From: Ostreiculturibacter nitratireducens
GTDB lineage: Bacteria > Pseudomonadota > Alphaproteobacteria > Rhodobacterales > Rhodobacteraceae
Reading direction: 5' to 3'
Assembly (NCBI RefSeq): GCF_032670585.1
Contig: NZ_JAVQHL010000001.1
Span: forward strand, 62,001-126,000
Length of the DNA: 64,000 nt
Shown: positions 40,764-49,291 of the stretch, piece after piece
How positions within the stretch are numbered: the stretch's first letter is position 1
Layout: every line of letters starts with the position of its first letter
The notes under the pieces: model-generated
Databases searched by the model: none
Told to the model about the DNA's origin: nothing
What the model saw: only the letters and a program-made list of their open reading frames with translations
Program-made: the position numbers and the translations under genes

Positions 40764-42244
40764 CCGCTTTCGCCGAACTCATGGCCTTCCAGCGCGAAAC
40801 CGAGGCGCTGGCTCAGATCGCTGGCCGCCTTGGCTGGGACCAGGAAACGGTCATGCCGAAAGGCGCGGCCGAGCAGCGCGGCGAGGAGATGGGGGCCATC
40901 GAGGGCGTCCTTCACGCCCGTCGCACCGATCCGAAGATCGGCGAGTGGCTGGCCGCCGCGAAGGCGCCCGACGCGGCGGGCGCGCGGGCTCTGGAACTGA
41001 TCCGGCGGGGGTTTGAACGGAACGCCTGCATTCCTTCGAAACTCGCCTCGGAAATCGCACGGGTGACGAGCGTTTCGCAGGGAATCTGGGCCGAGGCGCG
41101 GTCGCGCAATGACGTCGCGCATTTCCTCCCCACTCTCGAACGCGTCGTCGCGCTCAAGCGCGAGGCGGGGCAGGCACTGGCAGCGGGCGGCTTCGGCGGG
41201 GGCGACGCCTATGATGCGCTGCTGGACGACTACGAACCGGGGGCAACGGGCGCCGGGATCGCCGAGATGTTTGGGCGGATGCGGCCCCGGCTCGTGTCGC
41301 TGCGCGAACGGATCCTCGGCTCTGACCGCAAGGCGAAGCCGCTGTCGGGCCATTTCGCGCATGACCGACAGGTCGGGCTCGCCCGCGACCTCGCGACGGC
41401 CTTCGGCTACGACTGGAACCGCGGGCGGCTGGACCTCGCGGTTCACCCCTTCTCGTCGGGATCGGGCAACGATTCCCGGATCACCACGCGGGTGGTCGAA
41501 ACGGATCCGTTCAACTGCATCTACTCGACGGTCCACGAAGTGGGCCACGCCTGCTACGAGTTGGGCATCGACCAGGCGCACCTCCTGACGCCGCTCGGCG
41601 CGGGCGTGTCGATGGGCGTGCACGAAAGCCAGAGCCGGATCTACGAGAACCAGCTTGGCCGCAGCCGCGCATTCGCTTCCTGGCTCTTCGCCCGGATGCG
41701 GGCGATCTTCGGCGACATGGGCGTGGCGGACGCCGACGAGTTCTACGCCACGGTGAACGCCGTCCAGCCGGGCTTCATCCGGACCGAGGCGGACGAGGTG
41801 CACTACAACCTGCACATCATGATGCGCTTTGACCTCGAACGGAATCTCATCGGCGGCAAGCTCGCCGTGGCGGATCTGGAGGATGCCTGGAACACCCGCT
41901 TCGGCGCTGATTTCGGCGTCGCGGTCGACCGTCCGGCGCACGGGATGCTGCAAGATGTTCACTGGTCGGTGGGCCTATTCGGCTACTTCCCGACCTACAC
42001 GCTCGGCAACGTCTATGCCGGATGCCTCCACCGGGCGCTGCGTGCCGACGTGCCCGATCTCGACGCGCATCTCGCCGAGGGGAACGCAAAGCCCGCAACG
42101 GATTGGCTGCGCGAGAAGGTGCAACAGTTCGGCGGGCTTTACGAGCCGGCGGCGGTGATCGAACGGGCCTGCGGGTTCACGCCCTCGGAAGGGCCGCTTC
42201 TGGACTACCTCGAAGCGAAGTTCTCGGACCTCTACGGGCTCTAG
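40760..42244 (+). CDS. M32 family metallocarboxypeptidase (carboxypeptidase Taq)
   Basis: 494 residues. The zinc site HEVGH lies in STVHEVGHACYELGID near residue 259, with the third ligand Glu in GVHESQSRIYENQLGRS near 290. Other family traits are LGWDQETVMPKGAAEQRG and HPFSSGSGNDSRITTRV. A helical enzyme that removes C-terminal residues from peptides. HEVGH replaces the more common HEFGH without loss of ligands. Co-translated with ctaA through an ATGA overlap; convergent with the enoyl-CoA hydratase gene, sharing 4 bp. Confidence 0.92.
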   Translation: MTAFAELMAFQRETEALAQIAGRLGWDQETVMPKGAAEQRGEEMGAIEGVLHARRTDPKIGEWLAAAKAPDAAGARALELIRRGFERNACIPSKLASEIARVTSVSQGIWAEARSRNDVAHFLPTLERVVALKREAGQALAAGGFGGGDAYDALLDDYEPGATGAGIAEMFGRMRPRLVSLRERILGSDRKAKPLSGHFAHDRQVGLARDLATAFGYDWNRGRLDLAVHPFSSGSGNDSRITTRVVETDPFNCIYSTVHEVGHACYELGIDQAHLLTPLGAGVSMGVHESQSRIYENQLGRSRAFASWLFARMRAIFGDMGVADADEFYATVNAVQPGFIRTEADEVHYNLHIMMRFDLERNLIGGKLAVADLEDAWNTRFGADFGVAVDRPAHGMLQDVHWSVGLFGYFPTYTLGNVYAGCLHRALRADVPDLDAHLAEGNAKPATDWLREKVQQFGGLYEPAAVIERACGFTPSEGPLLDYLEAKFSDLYGL

Positions 42245-43035
42245 CTTTCGGCCCAGTCGGGCTTGCGCTTGTCGAGGAAGGCCGAAATGCCTTCCTCGGT
42301 GTCGCGCCAGAGCATGTTTTCGACCATGACTGCGGCGGTGTGCTCGTAGGCCTGGGCGAGGCCCATCTCGACCTGCTCGTAGAAGGCGCGCTTGCCGATC
42401 TTCACCGCGGCGGTGAGCTTCGACGCAACCGTTTCGGCCAGCGCGCGGGTTTCGGTCGCAAGCGCGTCCGCAGCTACGACACGGTTGACGAGGCCAAGCG
42501 CCATCGCGCGGCCTGCCGGGATAAAGGCGCCGGTCGTCAGCATCTCGAACGCGGCCTTGCGGGGCACGTTGCGCGACAGCGCCACCATCGGAGTGGAGCA
42601 GAAGAGGCCGATATTCACGCCGTTCACCCCGAACCGCGCCTCCTCCGACGCAAGCGCCATGTCGCAGGAGGCGACAAGCTGGCAGCCCGCGGCCGTCGCG
42701 ATGCCGTGGACCTCGGCGATCACCGGTTGCGGCAGCGCCGGGATCATCTGCATCACTTCGGAGCAGCGCGCGAACAGGTCGGCGAAATAGGCGCGCCCCT
42801 TGTCGGGGGCCTGTCGGCCAGCCTGCATTTCCTTCAGGTCGTGGCCGGCGCAGAAGGCCTTTCCCGCCCCCTTCAGGATCACGACGCGCGCGCTGCGGTC
42901 CTCCATCAGCCGCGTGAATTCATCCCTGAGCGCCGCGAGCATCGCGTCCGACAGCGCGTTGAGTTTCTCGGGGGCGTTCAGCGTCAGCGTGGCGATCCCG
43001 CCAGCGTCTTCACGAAGGAGAAGGGGTGCGGTCAT
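42241..43035 (-). CDS. Enoyl-CoA hydratase/isomerase family protein
   Basis: 264 residues, crotonase fold. Oxyanion-hole regions are KAFCAGHDLKEM near residue 62 and HGIATAAGCQLVASCDMALA near 110. In the position of the second catalytic Glu the segment reads ARFGVNGVNIGLFCSTPMVAL, without an obvious Glu, as in ECH-domain proteins of the ECHDC3 type, so hydratase activity is uncertain. ATG at 43035 begins MTAPLLLRED. A thioesterase gene starts divergently 124 bp away, which suggests a shared acyl-CoA role. Confidence 0.85.
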   Translation of the reverse strand: MTAPLLLREDAGGIATLTLNAPEKLNALSDAMLAALRDEFTRLMEDRSARVVILKGAGKAFCAGHDLKEMQAGRQAPDKGRAYFADLFARCSEVMQMIPALPQPVIAEVHGIATAAGCQLVASCDMALASEEARFGVNGVNIGLFCSTPMVALSRNVPRKAAFEMLTTGAFIPAGRAMALGLVNRVVAADALATETRALAETVASKLTAAVKIGKRAFYEQVEMGLAQAYEHTAAVMVENMLWRDTEEGISAFLDKRKPDWAES

Positions 43036-43159
43036 GCTTTCGATCCTCTGGCTTTGGCGGGAGTGTAGGGGCCAAGTTCCGGGTAGAAAAGGTGTCTTGT
43101 CCTCTTGCCCTTGCTGGCGGGGCCGGCCAAGTCTTTGACCGCAACGCAGCGGAGGAACG

Positions 43160-43594
43160 ATGGCACTGGTGATGAACGAAGCCGAACTGACGGCTTTCCT
43201 CGCGCGGGAATTCCCGCAGGTCGCGGAGGATTTCGCGATCGAGGCGGCGGATGAGGCGGAAACGGTCGTGCGTCTCAAGGTTGCCGAGCGGCACTTGCGC
43301 CCCGGCGGCACCGTATCGGGGCCGAACATCTTCGCGCTGGCCGATGTCGGGGTCTATCTGGCGATACTCGCGAGGCTGGGGCCGGTCGCTCTGGCCGTCA
43401 CCACGAATGCGAGCATCGATTTCATGCGAAAACCCGCGGCGCATGCCGATCTGATCGGCCGGGCCCGGATCCTGAAGCTTGGCAGGATCCTTGCCGTGGG
43501 AGACGTGCTCGTTTTCTCCGATGGACAGGCGGAGCCCGTGGCGCGGGCGAGCCTTACCTATTCGATTCCACCAGCCCGGCCCCGAGGCGGTTGA
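43160..43594 (+). CDS. PaaI-family hotdog thioesterase
   Basis: 144 residues of the 4HBT/PaaI hotdog fold: LRPGGTVSGPNIFALADVGV near residue 48, then NASIDFMRKPAAHADLIGRA and GDVLVFSDGQAEPVARASLT. It probably hydrolyses an acyl-CoA, consistent with the divergently encoded enoyl-CoA-hydratase-like protein. GGAGGAACG precedes the ATG. Substrate unknown. Confidence 0.85.
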   Translation: MALVMNEAELTAFLAREFPQVAEDFAIEAADEAETVVRLKVAERHLRPGGTVSGPNIFALADVGVYLAILARLGPVALAVTTNASIDFMRKPAAHADLIGRARILKLGRILAVGDVLVFSDGQAEPVARASLTYSIPPARPRGG

Positions 43595-43711
43595 GGCTAG
43601 AATCCGGGACACGAGGGCAGATCCCTTCGGATTCAGCGTGGAAATATGGGGTATTTTAATACCTATTTTGCAAGGTCTTGAAATCACTTCGAAAAAATAA
43701 ACGCATATCCC

Positions 43712-43740
43712 TTGACCGGTTCGGGCGGATATAGGAGATA
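43712..43740 (+). promoter_or_regulatory. Possible promoter of rplM-rpsI
   Basis: TTGACC (43712-43717) and GAGATA (43735-43740) have a 17-bp spacing and lie just upstream of rplM. The surrounding 43640-43700 is AT-rich by the standards of this window, as expected for a strong promoter. Confidence 0.4.
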
Positions 43741-43804
43741 GCCGCATCCGATTTCCGGACGGTTTCTGGCCGTCCGGCCGAAGTAACAGCCGAAGGGCAG
43801 GGAT

Positions 43805-44269
43805 ATGAAGACCTATACCGCGACCCCGGCGGAGATCGAGAAGAAATGGATCCTGATCGACGCTGAAGGCGTCGTACTGGGCCGTCTCGCGACGATCGTC
43901 GCCAACCGCCTTCGTGGCAAGCACAAGGCGACCTTCACGCCGCACATGGACATGGGCGACAACGTGATCGTCATCAACGCCGACAAGGTGCAGATGACCG
44001 GCAACAAGCGCGCCGACAAGCGCTACTACTGGCACACCGGCTACCCGGGCGGCATCAAGCACCGCACCGCGGGCCAGGTCCTCGAAGGCGCGCACCCCGA
44101 GCGCGTGGTGATCAAGGCCGTCGAGCGCATGATCTCGCGCAACCGCCTGGGCCGCCAGCAGATGTCGAACCTGCGCGTCTACGCCGGTGCCGAACATCCG
44201 CACGAGGCGCAGAAGCCTGAAGTCCTCGACGTCAAGTCGATGAACCCGAAGAACACCCGGAGCGCGTGA
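43805..44269 (+). CDS. rplM: 50S ribosomal protein L13
   Basis: 154 residues: MKTYTATPAEIEKKWILIDA, VVLGRLATIVANRLRGKHK, RYYWHTGYPGGIK and ISRNRLGRQQMSNLRVYAGA. All are standard L13 segments, full length. rpsI follows 2 bp after the stop, the conserved rplM-rpsI operon. Confidence 0.97.
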   Translation: MKTYTATPAEIEKKWILIDAEGVVLGRLATIVANRLRGKHKATFTPHMDMGDNVIVINADKVQMTGNKRADKRYYWHTGYPGGIKHRTAGQVLEGAHPERVVIKAVERMISRNRLGRQQMSNLRVYAGAEHPHEAQKPEVLDVKSMNPKNTRSA

Positions 44270-44271
44270 CG

Positions 44272-44763
44272 ATGGCCGAAGAACTCAAATCCCTCGACGA
44301 CCTGAAATCGGCCGTCTCGGGCGCGGCGCCCGCCGCCGCTGCCGAATCCGCGCCGCGCGAGCCGGAACGTGACGCCCTTGGCCGTTCCTACGCGACCGGC
44401 AAGCGGAAGGACGCGGTCGCCCGCGTCTGGATCAAGCCGGGCTCGGGCAAGGTGACCGTGAACGGCAAGGACATGTCCGTCTACTTCGCGCGTCCTGTGC
44501 TTCAGATGATCCTGCGCCAGCCGTTCCAGGTTGCGGGCGTCGACGGCCAGTTCGACGTGATGGCGACCGTTGCGGGCGGCGGCCTCTCTGGCCAGGCCGG
44601 CGCGGTCAAGCACGGCATCTCGAAGGCTCTGCAGCTTTACGAACCGTCGCTGCGCGGCGCGCTCAAGGCCGCCGGGTTCCTGACCCGCGACAGCCGCGTC
44701 GTCGAGCGCAAGAAATACGGCAAGGCGAAAGCCCGCCGCAGCTTCCAGTTCTCGAAGCGCTGA
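44272..44763 (+). CDS. rpsI: 30S ribosomal protein S9
   Basis: 163 residues from the ATG at 44272 (MAEELKSLDDLKSAVSGAAP); an in-frame GTG at 44266 is less likely. The first ~35 residues are an Ala/Glu-rich extension typical of alphaproteobacterial S9. The S9 core follows: YATGKRKDAVARVWIKPGSG, GQAGAVKHGISKAL and the essential basic C-terminus KKYGKAKARRSFQFSKR that reaches the P-site tRNA. Confidence 0.97.
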   Translation: MAEELKSLDDLKSAVSGAAPAAAAESAPREPERDALGRSYATGKRKDAVARVWIKPGSGKVTVNGKDMSVYFARPVLQMILRQPFQVAGVDGQFDVMATVAGGGLSGQAGAVKHGISKALQLYEPSLRGALKAAGFLTRDSRVVERKKYGKAKARRSFQFSKR

Positions 44764-44784
44764 TCCAGCTACATTTCGATCGGA

Positions 44785-44818
44785 ACGGCCCGCCATCTGG
44801 CGGGCCGTTTTGTCTTTT
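44785..44818 (+). terminator. Rho-independent terminator of rplM-rpsI
   Basis: ACGGCCCGCCA (44785-44795) pairs perfectly with TGGCGGGCCGT (44798-44808), followed by TTTGTCTTTT. Confidence 0.9.
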
Positions 44819-44992
44819 GGCCCCGCGACGGTCCTGGCGCATGGGGCGGGTGGCGTTCTGCGCCGAGCCTGACCGGCATCAGTGTTGCGGCGCGGACTCG
44901 GCCACGCGCAATCGCGGTCCTGTGAATTGACGGAACTGGGGAGGCTCCTGCACTCTTCTCGGCATTGAGGCAGCCAATAAACGAGCAGACAA

Positions 44993-45247
44993 ATGGCAAC
45001 CCAATGTGTCTTCCACAGCTCCTCCGGGGGCTTCGATTTCCTTGGCCTGCGCAAGGGGCGCGGCGGCACGGTCGAAATCGTCTATGACGACGGCGTAAAG
45101 CGGCGGATGGTCTGGCGCGTGGCCGGCCAGCCAAGCGAAGGCCAGCTCGGCGACGCTCTGCGCTACGCGGTCAACCAGGCCAAGGTTGTGCCGGCGCTGT
45201 ATTCCGAACTTCGGAAGCGCGCGATCGCGATCGAGGTGGTCGCCTGA
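44993..45247 (+). CDS. Hypothetical small protein
   Basis: 84 residues: MATQCVFHSSSGGFDFLGLR, then a basic/beta-like middle (TVEIVYDDGVKRRMVWRVAG) and a helical end (LGDALRYAVNQAKVVPALYS). Codon composition matches neighbours. The ribosome-binding site is weak (GAGCAG). No membrane segment or known motif. It stands alone between rpsI and the BmpA operon. Likely a real gene on composition and regular secondary-structure pattern, but I do not recognise a family. Confidence 0.6.
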   Translation: MATQCVFHSSSGGFDFLGLRKGRGGTVEIVYDDGVKRRMVWRVAGQPSEGQLGDALRYAVNQAKVVPALYSELRKRAIAIEVVA

Positions 45248-45387
45248 AACCTGCTGAGTCCGGACCGACTCGGCAGAGCGAGATTCCGTGACGAAGGCTT
45301 CTGACCGGAACCGTTGGCTTGCAGCGGCCGGTCACGAGTCCCTTTTTCCACACGGGTCGCCGGGGTGGCTTCTTGGCACGCAAGCCG

Positions 45388-45401
45388 TTGATCTTGGTCA
45401 A
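45388..45401. promoter_or_regulatory. FNR-box-like sequence upstream of bmpA-type gene
   Basis: TTGATCTTGGTCAA matches the FNR/FnrL consensus TTGAT-N4-ATCAA at 9 of 10 specified positions. It lies in the 293-bp gap 45248-45540, about 140 bp upstream of the transporter start. No other landmark was recognised in that gap. Confidence 0.35.
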
Positions 45402-45540
45402 CCTCATCCGACTGTCTCACTGCTAATTTGCTTTGCGTGCAGAGCCCTTGGAGGTTACTGCTTGGGTATGGCAGGCCGTCCCGGATCGCGCCTTGGAGCG
45501 CCGCGGGGCTTGTGCGCTGCTCTTGTCGGAGGGAAGAGAC

Positions 45541-46572
45541 GTGACCAAACATCATCTGACCTGGGGGCGCGCAGCGCTCGCCTCGGCTTTCATCCTGGGC
45601 TCGGCCGTTTCGGCTGCGGCTTTCACCGCCTGCGAGGTGACAGACACCGGCGGGATCGATGACAACAGCTTCAACCAGACCGCCTGGAAGGGCGTTGAGG
45701 ACGCGATGGCGGAGCTGGGGATCGAGGGCCGTTACCTGGAATCTCAGGCCGAGACCGATTACGAGGCCAACCTGAATTCGCTCCTCGGCGGACAGTGCGA
45801 CATCATCATCACCATTGGGTTCCTTCTTGGCGACGCCACGAAGAAGGTCGCCGAGGCGAACCCTGACCAGAAGTTCTCCATCGTGGACTTCGCCTATGAT
45901 CCGGTCGTGCCGAACATCCTGGGCCAGGTCTACGCGACCGACGAGGCTGCCTTCCTCGCGGGTTACCTCGCGGCGGGGATGACCAAGACCGGCACCCTCG
46001 GCACCTTCGGCGGCATCAACATTCCGCCGGTGACGATCTTCATGGACGGCTTCGTGGCTGGCGCGAACTACCACAACGCGCAGAAGGGCACCGACGTGAA
46101 GGTGCTGGGCTGGGATCCCGCGACGCGCGAAGGTCTCTTCACCAACAACTTCGAGAGCCTCGACGACGGCCGCGCCTTCGCGCAGAACCTCTATGACGAG
46201 GGCGCGGACATCGTCCTTCCGGTGGCGGGGCCGGTGGGCCTTGGCTCGGCCGCGCTTGCCGATGAACTGGGAACCGACGCGCTGAAGATCATCGGCGTCG
46301 ATGCGGACCTCTACCTGACCGATCCCGAGAAGAAGCACGTCTACCTGACCTCGATCATGAAGCGGATGGATACGACCGTGCGCGACGTGATCAAGGCGGC
46401 GCAGGAAGGGACATTCGAGGGCGGCGTGATCGTGGGTACGCTCGAAAGCGGCGGCGTCGGCATCGCTCCGTTCCACGATTTCGAAGACGCGGTGCCGGCC
46501 GAAATGAAGGCGGAACTGGAGGCGATCCAGGCCGGTATCATCGACGGCTCGATCAGCGTTTCGGCCCAATAA
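45541..46572 (+). CDS. BmpA/PnrA-type ABC transporter substrate-binding protein
   Basis: 343 residues from a GTG preceded by GGAGGGAAGAGAC. Signal peptide to about residue 28 (ALASAFILGSAVSAAAFTAC); the Cys just after the cleavage region could make a lipoprotein, though AFTAC is a poor lipobox. The basic membrane protein family pattern includes DDNSFNQTAWKGVEDAM, DIIITIGFLLGDATKKVA, VYATDEAAFLAGYLAA and FVAGANYHNAQKGTDVKVLG. Relatives bind purine nucleosides or lipophilic ligands. Three transporter genes follow. Confidence 0.9.
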   Translation: MTKHHLTWGRAALASAFILGSAVSAAAFTACEVTDTGGIDDNSFNQTAWKGVEDAMAELGIEGRYLESQAETDYEANLNSLLGGQCDIIITIGFLLGDATKKVAEANPDQKFSIVDFAYDPVVPNILGQVYATDEAAFLAGYLAAGMTKTGTLGTFGGINIPPVTIFMDGFVAGANYHNAQKGTDVKVLGWDPATREGLFTNNFESLDDGRAFAQNLYDEGADIVLPVAGPVGLGSAALADELGTDALKIIGVDADLYLTDPEKKHVYLTSIMKRMDTTVRDVIKAAQEGTFEGGVIVGTLESGGVGIAPFHDFEDAVPAEMKAELEAIQAGIIDGSISVSAQ

Positions 46573-46582
46573 GGCTGGATCG

Positions 46583-46610
46583 GCGGCCCGCCCGGTAACA
46601 GGCGGGCCGC
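46583..46610 (+). terminator. Intercistronic hairpin after bmpA-type gene
   Basis: GCGGCCCGCC (46583-46592) and GGCGGGCCGC (46601-46610) form a perfect 10-bp stem with an 8-nt loop, 11 bp after the stop, followed by TTTGC. It is at the same place as the hairpin in the sugar ABC operon (17984) and probably favours binding-protein expression. Confidence 0.65.
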
Positions 46611-46637
46611 TTTGCACTTGGGCTCGGAGCGGCCGAG

Positions 46638-48149
46638 ATGGATGTCGAACTGAAGGGGATCACCAAGCGCTTCGGGCCCGTCGTGGCCAACAGGAAGATT
46701 TCGCTGAAGGTCCGGGGCGGCGAGGTTCTGGGGCTTCTTGGTGAGAACGGCGCCGGCAAGTCGACGCTGATGAACGTGCTCTGCGGCCTCTACCGGCCTG
46801 ACGAGGGCGAGATAATCCTGGACGGAAAGTCCGTGTCCTTCTCGGGTCCGGGCGAGTCGATCTCCGCGGGGATCGGGATGGTGCACCAGCACTTCATGCT
46901 GGTTCCCGTCTTCACCGTGGCCGAGAACGTGGTTCTCGGCGTGGAGCCAACGGGCCGGGCCGATTACCTCGACCTGGACAAGGCACGGGCACAGGTCACG
47001 GAAATCGGAGAGAAATACGGTCTCAGGGTAGACCCCGACGCGCTGATCGAAGACATCCCCGTGGGGCTTCAGCAACGGGTCGAGATCATCAAGGTCCTGT
47101 TCCGCTCGGCCGACATCCTGATCCTCGACGAGCCGACAGCGGTGCTGACGCCGCAGGAGGTGGAAGATTTCTTCGGGATCGTGCGGTCGCTCAGGGATGC
47201 GGGCAAGGGCATCGTCTTCATCACGCACAAGCTGAACGAGATCCTGGAAATCGCCGACCGGATCAGCGTCCTCAGGCAGGGCGAGATCGTTGGCGAGGCG
47301 GACCCGAAGACGGTGAAGCCCGAGGAACTGGCCGAGATGATGGTCGGCCGGCCGGTGAGCTTCACGGTCGAAAAACCCGAGCGCGTGCCGGGCAAGCCGA
47401 TTCTCGAGGTCAAGGAACTGACGGTCCTGCGCGACGACGACGCGGTGGCGGTCGACCATGTGAGCCTCGAAGTCCGGTCTGGAGAGATCGTCGGGATAGC
47501 GGGGGTCGTGGGCAATGGCCAGACGCCGCTGATCGAGGCGATGACCGGGCTCCGGCGCCCCGCTGCGGGGGAAGTGTGGTTCGAAGGTCAGGACATCACG
47601 CATGCCTCTGTCCGGGCGCGGCACAAGATGGGGATCGCGCATATCCCCGAGGACCGGCAGCGGTCGGGGATGATCGGCAATTTCACGGTCGCCGAGAACA
47701 TGGTGCTCGACACCTATTACGATGAACGTTTCGCCAAGGGCCCGCAGGTCCAGTGGGACAAGGTGAACGAGGCGGCGGCTGTGCTGTCGCGGGATTTCGA
47801 CGTTCGGACGCCTTCGGTCTACCTGAAGGCGGGGCACCTGTCCGGCGGCAACCAGCAGAAGCTCGTCGTGGCGCGGGAATTGTCGCGTGAAACCAAGCTC
47901 GTCATCGCGGCACAGCCGACGCGGGGGCTCGACGTCGGGTCCATCGAATACATCCACAAGAGGCTCGTTGAGGCACGGGAAGAGGGGGACGGGGTCCTCA
48001 TCATGTCCTCCGAACTCGACGAGATCCTGGCCCTGTCGGACAGGATACTTGTGATGTTCAAGGGCCGGATCGTTGCGGAATTCGATGCGTCAAAGGGGCC
48101 GGTGGACAAGTCCGCCGTCGGCCTCGCGATGGCGGGGGCTGGAGTATGA
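46638..48149 (+). CDS. Nucleoside-type ABC transporter ATPase, tandem NBDs
   Basis: 503 residues. First domain: Walker A GENGAGKSTLMNVLCGLYRP near residue 37, MVHQHFMLVPVFTVAENVVL, Walker B ILILDEPTAVLTPQEV. Second domain: degenerate Walker A GVVGNGQTPLIEAMTG, IPEDRQRSGMI, LSGGNQQKLVVARELSR. The Walker B position reads KLVIAAQPTRGLDVG instead of xDEPTRG, so the second site has lost the Asp-Glu and may be inactive, a normal feature of the YufO/NupO group. ATGA overlap with the first permease. Confidence 0.9.
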   Translation: MDVELKGITKRFGPVVANRKISLKVRGGEVLGLLGENGAGKSTLMNVLCGLYRPDEGEIILDGKSVSFSGPGESISAGIGMVHQHFMLVPVFTVAENVVLGVEPTGRADYLDLDKARAQVTEIGEKYGLRVDPDALIEDIPVGLQQRVEIIKVLFRSADILILDEPTAVLTPQEVEDFFGIVRSLRDAGKGIVFITHKLNEILEIADRISVLRQGEIVGEADPKTVKPEELAEMMVGRPVSFTVEKPERVPGKPILEVKELTVLRDDDAVAVDHVSLEVRSGEIVGIAGVVGNGQTPLIEAMTGLRRPAAGEVWFEGQDITHASVRARHKMGIAHIPEDRQRSGMIGNFTVAENMVLDTYYDERFAKGPQVQWDKVNEAAAVLSRDFDVRTPSVYLKAGHLSGGNQQKLVVARELSRETKLVIAAQPTRGLDVGSIEYIHKRLVEAREEGDGVLIMSSELDEILALSDRILVMFKGRIVAEFDASKGPVDKSAVGLAMAGAGV

Positions 48150-49291
48150 CCGAGGAACGCAAGCTCGACGAGGCCGCGAGGCAACTTCTGGAACGCGCGG
48201 CGCCGGGGCGGACGGAGTTCGAGGATCTCGTCGTCGTGCCGGTCTTCGCGGTGATCGTGGCGCTGATCTTCGGCGCGCTGACGATGCTGGCCACGGACGT
48301 GGACATCCAGACCATCGGGAAGTCCTATGTGGCGCTCCTCGTGGGCTCCGTCGGATCCCTCAACGCGATATCCGAGACGCTGACGGCCGCGGCGCCCCTG
48401 GTGCTCGCCGGGCTCGGGCTCGCGATCGGTTTCCGGACGGGGCTTTTCAACATCGGGGCGGAGGGGCAGCTCCTGCTCGGCGGGATGGCCGCGGTGATCG
48501 TGGGCTTCAGCCTGCCGGGGCTGCCCTTCGCCGTCCTGATGCCGCTCTGCCTGCTGGCGGGGGCGCTCATGGGCGCGCTCTACGCCTCCATCGCGGGGGT
48601 GCTGAAGGCCGCGACGGGCGCGCATGAGGTGATCTCCACGATCATGCTCAACCTCAGCTCCTACCTGCTTCTGGACTATCTCCTGCGCCAGCCCTTCGTG
48701 CAGCAGGTAGGCCGGACGGACCCGATTTCGAAATCCGTGCCGCCCAACGCCTCGCTGCCGCGGATTCTGGACTGGGTCGATCCGAACCTGCGGGTGCATG
48801 CGGGGATATTCCTCGTCCTCATCGCGGTGGCCTTCGTCTACTGGCTCCTGTTCAAGTCGAAGATCGGCTTCGAGTTCCGGGCGAGCGGGGAGAACCCGGA
48901 TGCGGCGCGCTATGCGGGGATCCGGTCGGGCCTCGTCATCGTGGCGGCGATGGCCACGGCGGGGGCTTTCGCGGGCCTCGCGGGCGCGAACCAGGTTCTT
49001 GGCGTGCTGGGCCGCGCCTCGCCGGGCTTCTCGGCCGGGATCGGCTTCGACGCGATCGCGGTCGCGCTTCTGGGCCGCTCGCACCCGGTGGGCGTGCTGC
49101 TTGCCGGTCTGCTCTTCGGTGCGCTCAAGGCTGGCGGAAGGCAGATGCAGGTCGATGCCGGCGTCTCGATCGACCTGATCGGGATCATCCAGTCGCTCAT
49201 CATCGTCTTCATAGCGGCGCCGCTGCTCGTGCGCGCGATATTCCCATGGGGATTCCAGAAACGGGGCGGACCCGGAGGAGGAGCGGCATGA
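48146..49291 (+). CDS. Nucleoside-type ABC transporter permease 1
   Basis: 381 residues. About eight membrane segments after a ~30-residue cytoplasmic N-terminus. BPD_transp_2 motifs: GLGLAIGFRTGLFNIGAEGQ near residue 90, TGAHEVISTIMLNLSSYLLL and ASGENPDAARYAGIRSGLV. The GFRTGLFNIGAEGQLL pattern marks the YufP/NupP permeases. It overlaps its neighbours on both sides by 4 bp (ATGA), implying one operon with the ATPase and second permease. Confidence 0.9.
   Translation: MTEERKLDEAARQLLERAAPGRTEFEDLVVVPVFAVIVALIFGALTMLATDVDIQTIGKSYVALLVGSVGSLNAISETLTAAAPLVLAGLGLAIGFRTGLFNIGAEGQLLLGGMAAVIVGFSLPGLPFAVLMPLCLLAGALMGALYASIAGVLKAATGAHEVISTIMLNLSSYLLLDYLLRQPFVQQVGRTDPISKSVPPNASLPRILDWVDPNLRVHAGIFLVLIAVAFVYWLLFKSKIGFEFRASGENPDAARYAGIRSGLVIVAAMATAGAFAGLAGANQVLGVLGRASPGFSAGIGFDAIAVALLGRSHPVGVLLAGLLFGALKAGGRQMQVDAGVSIDLIGIIQSLIIVFIAAPLLVRAIFPWGFQKRGGPGGGAA

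Noticed and set aside
47881..47940. Broken second Walker B in the nucleoside-type ATPase as a pseudogene sign
   Set aside because: Degenerate second ATP sites are usual in this tandem-ATPase family and the rest of the gene is intact.
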